DNA of 61,636 bases from positions 1-61,636 of the forward strand of contig PNOC01000019.1 in NCBI GenBank assembly GCA_013824615.1. Reading direction: 5' to 3'. Positions 38,434 to 48,013 of this stretch are shown here, in pieces. The position numbers were made by a program, and so were the translations under genes. A model generated the notes under the pieces. The model worked only from the letters and a program-made list of their open reading frames with translations. It was not told where the DNA came from and made no database searches. The DNA is from Thermodesulfovibrio sp. (GTDB taxonomy: Bacteria > Nitrospirota > Thermodesulfovibrionia > Thermodesulfovibrionales > UBA6898). Every line of letters starts with the position of its first letter. The first letter of the stretch is position 1.

Positions 38434-38462
38434 ATTATAGGTGAACGATCGTTCACTGTCAA
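38434..38462 (-). promoter_or_regulatory. lexA promoter with embedded LexA operator; leaderless start predicted
   Basis: Read on the minus strand: TTGACA (38462-38457), a 17-base spacer, TATAAT (38439-38434), six bases, then the lexA ATG. The spacer is almost filled by the perfect 16-bp palindrome GTGAACGATCGTTCAC (38441-38456), containing GAAC-N4-GTTC as in Gram-positive-type LexA boxes. Transcription should start at or beside the ATG, and no Shine-Dalgarno sequence is present. Confidence 0.88.
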
Positions 38463-38505
38463 GGATAAAATAAAAAAATTCCCCCCCGGGGGTCAATCGC
38501 TAATA

Positions 38506-38528
38506 CAACAGCTATACCGCTGCTGTTG
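38506..38528. promoter_or_regulatory. Dyad CAACAGC-N9-GCTGTTG in the lexA/HNH intergenic region
   Basis: CAACAGC (38506-38512) and GCTGTTG (38522-38528) are reverse complements and overlap the -35 of the proposed plus-strand promoter. It could be an operator or a small hairpin upstream of the HNH gene. It does not resemble the LexA box. Confidence 0.35.
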
Positions 38529-38554
38529 CCGGGGCGGGCTCATATGTTTACAAT
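38526..38554 (+). promoter_or_regulatory. Probable promoter of the HNH-SRAP unit
   Basis: TTGCCG (38526-38531), a 17-base spacer, and TACAAT (38549-38554) lie 41 bases before the ATG at 38596. No GAAC-N4-GTTC site overlaps it, so direct LexA control is not indicated. Confidence 0.5.
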
Positions 38555-38595
38555 AAGAGTAGAGGAAATCTGCTCAGAAACCGGGGTGTATTCAT

Positions 38596-38934
38596 ATGAG
38601 CTACAACAGGAGATATAGCGGGTGGGGGAAGAAACCCCGGCCGGCAGCAGGCAGCGGAAAGTCAGCCCTGGAGATTGCAAGAGAATTGAAGCAGGCGGGG
38701 AGCCCCCCCAGTCCCTACCGCGAACAGTCGCTCAAAATACACGGACTCATCTGTGCTAAATGCGGGAGAGAGTTTGATGAGAAGGACCGCCATCTCCTGA
38801 CTGTCCATCACCGGGATGGAAACCACCGGAATAATCCTCCTGACGGTTCGAATTGGGAAAACCTCTGCGTCTATTGTCATGAGGACGAACATAGCCGGGG
38901 ACTGCTTGCCGATTATCTGAATTCTGATACATGA
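38596..38934 (+). CDS. YajD-like HNH nuclease
   Basis: The 112-residue protein has a Cys pair (CAKC), the HNH core LTVHHRDGNHRNNPPDGSNW, and a second Cys pair (CVYC) followed by HEDEH. This is the layout of YajD, a small HNH endonuclease family of unknown biological substrate. It lies just before the SRAP/YedK gene and divergent from lexA, so it may belong to a DNA-damage group. Confidence 0.85.
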   Translation: MSYNRRYSGWGKKPRPAAGSGKSALEIARELKQAGSPPSPYREQSLKIHGLICAKCGREFDEKDRHLLTVHHRDGNHRNNPPDGSNWENLCVYCHEDEHSRGLLADYLNSDT

Positions 38935-38955
38935 CGACGACAGAGCCTTAAGAAC

Positions 38956-39645
38956 GTGTGCGGCCGCTTTGAAAGAAGCAGTTCCCTTGAGGTGCTCTCG
39001 GCTGAGTTCAACGTGGGACATACTCCCCCTGCACTGGACCCAGGCTATAATATTGCACCTGGCCGGGATATACTTATTCTGAACGATACTGGTGCAAGGC
39101 AGTTTCTGAAAAGCAGGTGGGGTTTTGTCCCCTCCTGGGTCAGAGATTCCCCGGCCGGAGCCAGAATCATTAATGCCCGCTCAGAAACGGTTGCTGCAAA
39201 GCCGATGTTCAGAGACGCCTTCAGAAAGCATCGCTGCCTGATCATTGCTGATGGTTTTTATGAGTGGCAAAAAATACAGAAAAAGAAAGTCCCTGTATAT
39301 ATTCATCTGAAATCCGGAAAACCGTTTGGTCTGGCAGGGCTCTACAGTCAGGGACTGTCGGAGACCGGGAAAAAATTCTATACCTGTACCATTATTACAA
39401 CTGACGCAAATGACCTGCTGGCACCTGTTCATGACCGCATGCCGGTGATCATTCCCAAAGACCAGGAGGATGCATGGCTTAATCCTGGTCTTAATGACGA
39501 GAAGAGGCTGCTTGCTATGCTCAGGCCCTATCCGTCGGAGAACATGGAGTTTTACGAAGTCTCTGGCCGGCTCAATTCCCCTCGATACAATTCTCCCGAT
39601 ACGGTAAAGCCGCTTGAGAGAAAGGACAGTTCGGAACTGCCCTGA
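38956..39645 (+). CDS. yedK: SRAP/YedK (HMCES-type) abasic-site shielding protein
   Basis: The 229-residue protein begins MCGRF. After removal of Met, Cys2 forms the thiazolidine crosslink to abasic sites in single-stranded DNA. Other family residues are present: NIAPGRD, the WGFVPSW motif, NARSETV, GFYEWQK and the VHDRMPVII His. The start is GTG at 38956, which puts Cys at position 2 as required. It protects abasic sites during replication and fits the neighbouring SOS genes. Confidence 0.94.
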   Translation: MCGRFERSSSLEVLSAEFNVGHTPPALDPGYNIAPGRDILILNDTGARQFLKSRWGFVPSWVRDSPAGARIINARSETVAAKPMFRDAFRKHRCLIIADGFYEWQKIQKKKVPVYIHLKSGKPFGLAGLYSQGLSETGKKFYTCTIITTDANDLLAPVHDRMPVIIPKDQEDAWLNPGLNDEKRLLAMLRPYPSENMEFYEVSGRLNSPRYNSPDTVKPLERKDSSELP

Positions 39646-39679
39646 AACAGGCAGGTTGACCCTCCCGGTGCAGTGCCGG

Positions 39680-39716
39680 AATTCCCTGCTTTGGCGTTTT
39701 TTTTCGGGAATTTTTG
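39680..39716 (+). terminator. Weak terminator-like hairpin after yedK
   Basis: AATTCCC (39680-39686) and GGGAATT (39706-39712) pair around a long T-rich loop, followed by TTTG. The stem is only seven bases, so termination would be inefficient. Confidence 0.35.
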
Positions 39717-39731
39717 TGTTGCAATCATAGT

Positions 39732-39745
39732 TATCGTATGCGATA
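39732..39745. promoter_or_regulatory. Dyad TATCG-N4-CGATA upstream of the MCP gene
   Basis: The short inverted repeat overlaps a possible promoter (TTGCAA near 39719, TAGTAT at 39744-39749, spacer 19) about 60 bases before the MCP gene at 39807. It could be an operator for the hydrogenase/chemosensory unit, but the evidence is positional only. Confidence 0.3.
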
Positions 39746-39752
39746 GTATTAA

Positions 39753-41132
<1,380 letters not shown>

Positions 41133-41179
41133 AAAACTTCAGGCCCGACGGGCATTCAAACAGTATGAGGAGATAAACA

Positions 41180-42169
41180 ATGGCTGACAAACCAAAGCTG
41201 AGTATGTACTGGGCCGCGTCATGCGGTGGCTGTGAAGTGGCGCTCGTCAATCTCAACGAAAAGATCCTTGATGTAGATGCCGCCTTTGATTTCATGTTCT
41301 GCCCCTGCCTGCTTGATACAAAAAAAAAGGATATCGAGGCGCTGCCGGACGGCGCCATTGCCATTACGCTTTTTAATGGCGCTATCCGGACTGCCGAGAA
41401 TGAGGAGATGGCGCATCTCCTGAGAAAAAAGTCGCAGGTTCTTATTGCGTTTGGCTCGTGTTCGGCTGAGGGCTGCATCCCCGGACTCGCAAATTTTCAC
41501 AGCAGGGACGCCTTGATGAAGGCTGTCTATCTTGATAATCCTACGATCGACAACCCCGGGAGGATTCTTCCGCAGCCGGAGACAAAAGTCCCTGAAGGAA
41601 TGCTCCATATTCCTGTTTTCTTCGACAAGGTAAGGACCCTGGCTGAGGTGACGGATGTAGACTTTTTCATTCCCGGATGTCCGCCGGAGCCGCACCAGAT
41701 ATGGAATGTGGTGAGTGCTGTGGTGGCCGGTGCTCCGCTGCCGCCCAAAGGCAGTGTTATCGGGGCGGGAAGGTCTGCTGTCTGTGAGGAGTGCGACAGG
41801 AAAAAAGAGGACAAAAAAATATCAAGACTCTTCAGGACCTATGAGATTATTCCCGAAAGAGAGCCCTGCCTGCTTGAGCAGGGGCTCATATGCATGGGCA
41901 TCGCCACCCGCGACGGTTGCGGGGCGCTCTGTCCGAAGGTGAACATGCCCTGTACCGGGTGCTACGGCCCGCCGGAGGGAGTAATGGACCAGGGGGCCAA
42001 GATGGTTGCGGCGCTCGGCTCGATCATCGACATAGGCGATACCAAGGGCCTGGCAGAAGAGGAGATCTATCAAAGAATAGATGCCATCCTCGGTGCAATC
42101 CCTGATTACGCCGGAATGTTCTATAAATACAGCCTGCCGGGATCAATTCTGAAAGGGAGGATCGCATGA
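41180..42169 (+). CDS. mvhG: F420-non-reducing (Mvh-type, group 3c) NiFe hydrogenase small subunit
   Basis: The 329-residue iron-sulfur subunit has the proximal cluster start CGGC (Cys15, Cys18), FGSCSAEGC, IPGCPPEP, and a C-terminal cysteine-rich region (CEEC, DGCGALCPKVNMPCTGC) for further [4Fe-4S] clusters. It relays electrons from the NiFe site. GAGGAG precedes the ATG. It overlaps the large-subunit gene by ATGA. Length and order (small, large, protease, HdrA, MvhD) fit the MvhADG-Hdr type. Confidence 0.9.
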   Translation: MADKPKLSMYWAASCGGCEVALVNLNEKILDVDAAFDFMFCPCLLDTKKKDIEALPDGAIAITLFNGAIRTAENEEMAHLLRKKSQVLIAFGSCSAEGCIPGLANFHSRDALMKAVYLDNPTIDNPGRILPQPETKVPEGMLHIPVFFDKVRTLAEVTDVDFFIPGCPPEPHQIWNVVSAVVAGAPLPPKGSVIGAGRSAVCEECDRKKEDKKISRLFRTYEIIPEREPCLLEQGLICMGIATRDGCGALCPKVNMPCTGCYGPPEGVMDQGAKMVAALGSIIDIGDTKGLAEEEIYQRIDAILGAIPDYAGMFYKYSLPGSILKGRIA

Positions 42170-43650
42170 AAAAAATCAGCATTGATCCGATTACGAGGCT
42201 TGAGGGGCACGGCAAGATCGAGATATTCCTTAATGAGGAAGGGGATGTTGCCAATGCCTATTTTCAGGTGCCTGAACTCAGGGGTTTTGAGCGGTTTTCG
42301 GTAGGCCGGCTGGCTGAAGATATGCCGGTGATCACCAACAGGATCTGCGGCGTCTGCCCTGAGGCCCACCATATGGCCTCGGTCAAGGCGCTGGACATGC
42401 TCTTCGGTGTAGAGCCGCCGCCTGCGGCAAAGAAGATACGCGAACTCCTTTATATGGCCTTCTATGTGACTGACCATACGACCCACTTCTATGCGCTCGG
42501 CGGGCCTGATTTTATTGTCGGGCCTGAGGCCCCGCCCTCAGAGAGAAATATCCTTGGCGTCATCAGGAAGGTTGGACTCGACATCGGGAAACAGGTGATC
42601 GACTGCAGGGCCCGCAACCATCATGTGATCGAGATGCTCGGAGGCCGGGGTGTGCATCTGGCCGGGGGCCTGCCGGGGGGCTGGAGCAAGGCGGTTTCAG
42701 AGGAAGAGAGAAAAGAGATTGAAGAGATCGCGAAAAAGAATATTGATTTTGCCCTGTTCAGCCTCAAGGCCTTTGATGACATTGTCCTGAAAAATGAGAA
42801 ATATCTTGAGCTCGTCACCTCGGATGTGTATCTGCATAAGACCTATTACATGGGCACGGTCGATGACAAAAACCGGGTCAACTTTTATGACGGCATGATC
42901 AGGGTCGTTGACCCTGAGGGTAAGGAATTTGTCAAGTATCCTGCTGCCGACTATGCGGAGCATATCGCCGAAAGGGTCGAGCCCTGGACCTATCTGAAAT
43001 TTCCCTATCTGAAAAATGTCGGCTGGAAAGGGCTGGTGGATGGCATAGACAGCGGGGTCTATATTGCCACGCCTCTTTCCAGGCTCAATGTCTCTGACTC
43101 CATGGCAACCCCGCTTGCACAGGAGCATTTCGAGCGTATGTTCGAAGCGTTCGGATCAAAAAAGGTCAATGGCAGGTATCAGCCGGTTCACCACCGGCTG
43201 GCGACCCATTGGGCCCGGCTGATTGAGCTTTTATATGCGGCTGAGCATATGCTCGAACTCAGCCAGGACCCTGAGCTGACCTCTCCTGAGGTCAGAAACA
43301 TCCCTCAGGGGATAGCCGGGATGGGTATCGGATCGGTGGAGGCACCGCGCGGTACACTTACCCATCACTATGTCAGTGATGAACGGGGGGTGCTCACCAG
43401 TGTGAATCTCATAGTCGGGACAACGAACAATTATGCACCGATGAGCATGTCGATCAAGCGGGCGGCTGAAAAACTTATTTCAAAGGGGAGGATGGTGGAA
43501 GAAGGTATGCTGAACAAGATCGAGATGGCCTTCCGGCTTTATGACCCCTGTCTTTCCTGTGCGACCCATTTCCTGCCGGGGCAGATGCCTCTGAAGGTGA
43601 TCATCAGGAACAGCAGCAGCGACATTATCAGGACGCTGCAGAGGGACTGA
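42166..43650 (+). CDS. mvhA: Group 3c NiFe hydrogenase large subunit
   Basis: The 494-residue catalytic subunit has the four nickel-binding cysteines in RICGVC (Cys61, Cys64) and DPCLSC (Cys462, Cys465). The 26 residues after DPCLSCATH (His468) form a C-terminal extension of the kind removed during maturation, and the protease gene follows immediately. It splits or forms H2 in the cytoplasm with MvhG, passing electrons through MvhD to HdrA. Confidence 0.94.
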   Translation: MKKISIDPITRLEGHGKIEIFLNEEGDVANAYFQVPELRGFERFSVGRLAEDMPVITNRICGVCPEAHHMASVKALDMLFGVEPPPAAKKIRELLYMAFYVTDHTTHFYALGGPDFIVGPEAPPSERNILGVIRKVGLDIGKQVIDCRARNHHVIEMLGGRGVHLAGGLPGGWSKAVSEEERKEIEEIAKKNIDFALFSLKAFDDIVLKNEKYLELVTSDVYLHKTYYMGTVDDKNRVNFYDGMIRVVDPEGKEFVKYPAADYAEHIAERVEPWTYLKFPYLKNVGWKGLVDGIDSGVYIATPLSRLNVSDSMATPLAQEHFERMFEAFGSKKVNGRYQPVHHRLATHWARLIELLYAAEHMLELSQDPELTSPEVRNIPQGIAGMGIGSVEAPRGTLTHHYVSDERGVLTSVNLIVGTTNNYAPMSMSIKRAAEKLISKGRMVEEGMLNKIEMAFRLYDPCLSCATHFLPGQMPLKVIIRNSSSDIIRTLQRD

Positions 43651-43658
43651 GGAGGCTC

Positions 43659-44189
43659 ATGAAAACAGTAGTCATAGGCCTGGGGAATCCTATTCTCACG
43701 GATGACAGCGTCGGGATTAAGGTGTCGCGTGCAGTCGGAGACCTGCTGGCTCAGCAGTGCGAATCTTCCCGGGGCAGCGATACCGTAGATATCAAAGAGG
43801 TTTATGCCGGAGGTATCCGGCTTATGGATGCCATGACCGGCTATGACCGCGCATGCATCGTGGACGCCATGGTGACCGGCAGGTTCAGGCCGGGTGCGGT
43901 GAGCGAGTTTGATCTGGCGGAGCTCTGCAGCACAAGGAATATTGTCTGTACGCATGACACCAATCTGGCGACCGCACTGGAACTCGGCAGAATGCTCGAC
44001 CTGCATCTTCCCTCCAGAATAAAAATATGGGGGATTGAGGCCTGCGATGTAACGACGTTCGGGGAAGAGTTGACAGAGGAGATTGCGTGTGCAGTCCCGG
44101 TTGCGGTCAGCGCGATACTCAGTGAACTCCAGATAGATGCTGATACGGATGCGAATATTCATGACAATGTTCAGGGGGAGATACCATGA
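43659..44189 (+). CDS. Hydrogenase maturation protease (HycI/HyaD family)
   Basis: The 176-residue protein starts VVIGLGNPILTDDSVGIKV, the family signature with the nickel-sensing Asp. Later comes VYAGGIRLMDAMTGYDRACIVDAM, with the second metal site, and the HDTN region. It cleaves the C-terminal extension of the large subunit encoded eight bases upstream. It overlaps hdrA by ATGA. Confidence 0.92.
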   Translation: MKTVVIGLGNPILTDDSVGIKVSRAVGDLLAQQCESSRGSDTVDIKEVYAGGIRLMDAMTGYDRACIVDAMVTGRFRPGAVSEFDLAELCSTRNIVCTHDTNLATALELGRMLDLHLPSRIKIWGIEACDVTTFGEELTEEIACAVPVAVSAILSELQIDADTDANIHDNVQGEIP

Positions 44190-46147
44190 AAACAGGAGTA
44201 TATTTCTGTAAGTGCGGAACAAATATAACAGAGAAGATTGATGCGGAAAAGACGAGGGAGACACTCGTGCAACACTATCCCGGAATTCATTTCAGCGCCG
44301 TGGATTTTATGTGCTCTGAAGAAGGCAAAGAGGCGATAGAGAAGGACCTTGTTGCCAACGGCGTGGAGCGGGTGGTGATTTCAGCCTGCTCTCCCCGGGA
44401 CCATGAAACGACCTTTATGCGGGTGCTTTCGAAGGCCGGGCTGAACCCGTATCTGATGCAGATGGTGAATGTCCGCGAACAGATCGCCTGGGTTACTGCA
44501 GACAGCAGCAAGGCCACGGAGAAGGCCGGCCGGTACCTCTGTTCAGCAGTCAACCGGGTGCAGCTGCACGACCCGCTGGAGAAGAAAGAGATAGATATCT
44601 GCCCTGATGTGCTGGTAATCGGGGCCGGACCGGCAGGAATGAAAACGGCCCTGAGTATTGCCGGTTCCGGCAGAAAAGTTGTCCTGGTCGAGAAGTCGCC
44701 GGTCATCGGCGGCATGCCGGTCAGATATGAAGAACTCTTCCCAAATATGGAATGCGGCCCATGCATGCTTGAGCCGCTCATGGGCGACCTGCTGCATGGT
44801 GAATACGCCGGGAATATTGAGCTGCTGACGATGGCCGAGGTGACCGAAGTGGTCGGCTCCTATGGCAATTTTGTTGCTAAAATAAGTCAGAAGCCGCGCT
44901 TTGTTGATATGCATACCTGCATCGGCTGTGCGGAATGCATTGAGCCCTGCCCGGTCAGCGCCACGAACATCTTCAACTATAATCTGAACGAACGCCGGGC
45001 TATTTCGTTTCCTTTTGCCGGTGCTCTTCCGAATGCACCTTTTATTGATGAAAAGCTCTGCATTTCCCTGAAGGGGGGCGAATGCAGAAAATGTCAGGAG
45101 TCCTGCCCGGTCGAGGGTGCTATTGTCTTTGACGACAAAGCGACGGTACTCGAGAGGACGATCGGTGCCATTATTGTGGCTGTCGGGTCTGATCTTTATG
45201 ACTGTACAAAGGTACCCGATCTCGGATACGGCAGGCTCGGCAATGTATATACCAGCAACGAGTTCGAGCGGATTATGGCGTCGAACGGTCCGACTGAGGG
45301 AGAGATCAGGACGGTGAATGGCAAGCCGCCCTCGAGCGTTGCCATCATCCACTGTGTCGGCAGCCTGGACCCGAACCATAAGGAATACTGTTCAGGTGTC
45401 TGCTGCCAATATGCCTTCAAGTTTAACCATATCATAGAGAAAAAACTGCCGGGGACCAGTATACATCATTTTTATAAAGAACTGGCAATACCCGGAAAGG
45501 AAGAATTCAGCCTCTATAAGCATGCCCGGTCGAACCCGCATGCGACGTTCATCAGGTACGGTGATATCAGGGATCTGTCTATTGCAGGGGATGAAGCGGG
45601 TAGTCTGGTTTCCTACCGGGACCTCTACGGGAAGTCGGGGAGTATCAAGGCGGATATGGTGGTACTCTGCCCGGGAGTTGTTCCGGCGGCAGGATCAGAG
45701 ACACTGGCAGCGGTGCTGGAGGCAGGGCAGGACAGTTCCGGCTTTTTTGAGGAACTGCACGGCAGGCTTGATTCTGCCCAGTCCAAAATCAGGGGGATAT
45801 TTCTGGCCGGCACCTGCCAGTCACCGATGGATATTCAGAAGGCCATGAACCAGGGAATGGCGGCTGCCGGGTATATTCTTTCAGGCCTTGTGGCGGGCCG
45901 GAAGCTTGAGATTCAGCCTGTCAATGCCGAAGTCGACCCTGAGCGGTGCTCAGGATGCAGAGTCTGTGTTGCCGTATGCCCTTACAAAGCAATATCCTTT
46001 GATGATGAAAAAGCAGTTGCTATGGTCAACGAGGTGCTCTGCCAGGGGTGCGGTACCTGCGTCGCTGCCTGTCCTTCAGCCTCGATCAAAGGCAATCATT
46101 TTACCAATGCAGAAATTCTCGCAGAGATAGAAGAGGTGCTGAAATGA
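44186..46147 (+). CDS. hdrA: Heterodisulfide reductase subunit A-like flavoprotein (HdrA)
   Basis: The 653-residue protein has the N-terminal cysteine motif CKCGTNI, an FAD-binding Rossmann motif GAGPAG (146-151), and an internal iron-sulfur region (CIGCAECIEPCP, CRKCQESCP). A C-terminal double ferredoxin follows (CSGCRVCVAVCP, CQGCGTCVAACP). In MvhADG-HdrABC complexes the HdrA flavin bifurcates electrons between ferredoxin and a disulfide. No hdrB or hdrC lies in this window. The partner may be encoded elsewhere, or HdrA may use another acceptor. It overlaps mvhD by ATGA. Confidence 0.92.
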   Translation: MKTGVYFCKCGTNITEKIDAEKTRETLVQHYPGIHFSAVDFMCSEEGKEAIEKDLVANGVERVVISACSPRDHETTFMRVLSKAGLNPYLMQMVNVREQIAWVTADSSKATEKAGRYLCSAVNRVQLHDPLEKKEIDICPDVLVIGAGPAGMKTALSIAGSGRKVVLVEKSPVIGGMPVRYEELFPNMECGPCMLEPLMGDLLHGEYAGNIELLTMAEVTEVVGSYGNFVAKISQKPRFVDMHTCIGCAECIEPCPVSATNIFNYNLNERRAISFPFAGALPNAPFIDEKLCISLKGGECRKCQESCPVEGAIVFDDKATVLERTIGAIIVAVGSDLYDCTKVPDLGYGRLGNVYTSNEFERIMASNGPTEGEIRTVNGKPPSSVAIIHCVGSLDPNHKEYCSGVCCQYAFKFNHIIEKKLPGTSIHHFYKELAIPGKEEFSLYKHARSNPHATFIRYGDIRDLSIAGDEAGSLVSYRDLYGKSGSIKADMVVLCPGVVPAAGSETLAAVLEAGQDSSGFFEELHGRLDSAQSKIRGIFLAGTCQSPMDIQKAMNQGMAAAGYILSGLVAGRKLEIQPVNAEVDPERCSGCRVCVAVCPYKAISFDDEKAVAMVNEVLCQGCGTCVAACPSASIKGNHFTNAEILAEIEEVLK

Positions 46148-46566
46148 CAGCAGACAACCCCGTATTTGAGCCGAGGATCATCGGGTTCCTCTGTAACTGG
46201 TGCTCGTATGCCGGAGCTGACAAGGCAGGGACAGCGCAGAACCTTTACCCCCCGAATGTGGATGTAATCCGGGTGATGTGCAGCGGCAGAATAGATCCAC
46301 AGTTTGTGCTGAAGGCCTTTGAACAAGGGGCTGACGGGGTCCTCATTCTGGCCTGCCATCCCGGTGACTGCCATTATAAAGAGGGTAACTACCGTGCGGT
46401 GCAGCGCTACCGGCTTCTGCTGCAGATGATGGAGTCCTTCGGCATAGAGAAAGAGCGGTGCCGGTTTGATTTTGTTTCTGCCGGAGAGGGTGACAAGTTT
46501 GTGAACGTCATAACTGATATGGTCAATACAGTCAGGGCAATGGGTCCTGTAAAAAGTCCTGTGTAA
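46144..46566 (+). CDS. mvhD: MvhD electron-transfer subunit
   Basis: The 140-residue protein has the MvhD/FrhD pattern FLCNWCSYAGADKAG, VMCSGRIDP, and ACHPGDCHYKEGN, with cysteines for a [2Fe-2S] cluster. It connects the hydrogenase to HdrA. ATG 46144 overlaps the HdrA stop, which fixes the start. The same frame is open upstream only inside hdrA. Confidence 0.93.
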   Translation: MTADNPVFEPRIIGFLCNWCSYAGADKAGTAQNLYPPNVDVIRVMCSGRIDPQFVLKAFEQGADGVLILACHPGDCHYKEGNYRAVQRYRLLLQMMESFGIEKERCRFDFVSAGEGDKFVNVITDMVNTVRAMGPVKSPV

Positions 46567-46613
46567 CAGGCTGAAAATCATGTATATTATATACAGTCCA
46601 AGGAGGATATATT

Positions 46614-46835
46614 ATGGCAATACAGACACTTGATGCACGGGGCCTGAAATGTCCGCAGCCGACATTGAAAATAACGGCTATGGCCGTCAGGATGAAGCCC
46701 GGTGATGTGCTGGAGGCTGTTGCAGACTGTGCAACCTTTGAAAAAGATGTCCGGGATTGGTGTGCGCGCTCAAAGAAGATACTGCTCTGGATGCGGGACG
46801 AAAGCGGCGCCAAAAAATGCCAGATCCAGTTCTGA
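46614..46835 (+). CDS. TusA-family sulfur carrier protein
   Basis: The 73-residue protein has the TusA motif LDARGLKCPQP (active Cys13 in CPxP) and the usual small alpha/beta layout. It ends with a Trp/Cys-containing segment (DWCARSKK). It carries persulfide sulfur between enzymes. AAGGAGG lies directly upstream at a good distance. Its place 47 bases after mvhD suggests sulfur traffic linked to the Hdr module. Confidence 0.9.
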   Translation: MAIQTLDARGLKCPQPTLKITAMAVRMKPGDVLEAVADCATFEKDVRDWCARSKKILLWMRDESGAKKCQIQF

Positions 46836-47033
46836 CGCGATTCCGGCATTGAGAGCCTTCCCGCAGGACCTTTCCTTCGGTAATAACCCTTCGTGCCTGC
46901 AGCCCGGCCTCTCCCTACGCTGCTATCCGGCCGAAATACATTTCCTGCAGGCGGGAATGCAGAGAGGGCCGTGGGCAGGGGCACCGCCCGGTGAAAGTCT
47001 GCGCCGGAGAAGGGAGAGGTTTGGGAAAGAATC
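46836..47033 (+). promoter_or_regulatory. Structured 198-base leader of the chemosensory operon (candidate)
   Basis: The gap between the TusA and first CheW genes contains many self-complementary segments. CCTCTCCCT (46908-46916) is the exact complement of AGGGAGAGG (47011-47019), which lies 14 bases before the CheW ATG and overlaps its purine-rich ribosome region. A switch that hides the ribosome site is possible. No known riboswitch consensus was recognised. Confidence 0.3.
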
Positions 47034-47555
47034 ATGAGTGACAAAACAAGACGTGATCTGATAATTGAAGAACTGAAAAAGCAGAGAGGGAAAGAGCCGA
47101 CTGTTGACGTGGAGACGGAGATGGTCAAGGTGGTCATCTTCCGGCTGTCGGAGGAGTTCTTCGCCTTCCCGGGGGCTGACGTGAAGGAAATCCTTCTTTT
47201 TATGGATATTTTTCCGGTCCCTGGTTCCCCGGACTTTATTCCCGGCGTGATCAATAACCGTGGCGACATTGAGTCTGTCATGAACCTCAATGGATTCCTG
47301 GACCTGGCCGGCAGCGAAAGGACAACGTCCAGCCGGATTCTCATCGTCTCCAAGGCAGCAGTGCGTTCAGGGATAGCCGTGGACGAGGTGCTCGATGTCG
47401 TGGACGTTCCTCTTAATGAGATTAAGCCTCCTCTGCATACCCTGGATGATGCCAGGAAGGAACTGGTGAGCGGCGAACTGCTCTATAACGGCAATCCCGT
47501 TGTCATACTGGACATGACCCACCTGTTCGGGAGGCTCTGCATTCCTGATGCGTGA
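47034..47555 (+). CDS. CheW-like coupling protein with N-terminal extension
   Basis: The 173-residue protein has a CheW domain from about residue 35 (VKVVIFRLSEEFFAFPGADVKEIL, IPGVINNRGDIESVMNLNGFL, ILDMTHLF). About 30 charged N-terminal residues precede it. It links receptors to CheA. It is the first gene of the chemosensory operon and overlaps the second CheW gene by eight bases. Confidence 0.88.
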   Translation: MSDKTRRDLIIEELKKQRGKEPTVDVETEMVKVVIFRLSEEFFAFPGADVKEILLFMDIFPVPGSPDFIPGVINNRGDIESVMNLNGFLDLAGSERTTSSRILIVSKAAVRSGIAVDEVLDVVDVPLNEIKPPLHTLDDARKELVSGELLYNGNPVVILDMTHLFGRLCIPDA

Positions 47556-47994
47556 CCGGCAGGCAGGGCCGGAGGGCCTCCCGGCAGAACTGGATTTCCT
47601 GATGTTCAGCTCTGCCGGTGTTTCCATGGCCGTGGAGGCAGCCCAGGTGGAGGGCATCCTGAGCCCTGAGGCTGCGGAGTTGAGAGGAATCTCGTGCGGG
47701 CTTTTGAGCGAGATCCTGGGTATGGGGTGCGAAACCACTCCGGCGTCCCTAAGAGTGCTTCTCTACCGGGACCAGTCTGAGACATGCGGAGTAGGTGTTG
47801 ACCGCCTGGAGTCAATTGTCCCGCTTCCGGTGGCGGCCCTGCGGCTTCTGCCTGAACTTCTGCTGTCCCCTGCGGGGCAGCAGCCTTTTTGGGGCGCTGT
47901 CGTGCAGGGGGAAGACGTTATTCTGCTGATTGATTTATACCGGCTGAAAGGCCTGAAATCATACAAGCCATATAGAGTGGCAGCAATTGCCTGA
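47548..47994 (+). CDS. Second, divergent CheW-like protein
   Basis: The 148-residue protein has a weaker CheW pattern (LMFSSAGVSMAVEAAQVEGIL, VGVDRLESIVPLP, FWGAVVQGEDVILLIDLYRL). It lacks the usual conserved GxxxxRG segment, so it may not bind all receptors. Pairs of unlike CheW proteins are common in chemosensory systems that control functions other than swimming. Confidence 0.75.
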   Translation: MRDRQAGPEGLPAELDFLMFSSAGVSMAVEAAQVEGILSPEAAELRGISCGLLSEILGMGCETTPASLRVLLYRDQSETCGVGVDRLESIVPLPVAALRLLPELLLSPAGQQPFWGAVVQGEDVILLIDLYRLKGLKSYKPYRVAAIA

Positions 47995-48013
47995 AAGAGA
48001 GGAAATACATAGC

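Noticed and set aside
38526-38554. Direct LexA control of the HNH-SRAP unit
   Set aside because: No GAAC-N4-GTTC motif overlaps this promoter. The lexA operator is about 70 bases away on the far side.
46836-47033. A known riboswitch (cobalamin, c-di-GMP or molybdenum cofactor type)
   Set aside because: None of the conserved core sequences of these classes could be found in the leader.
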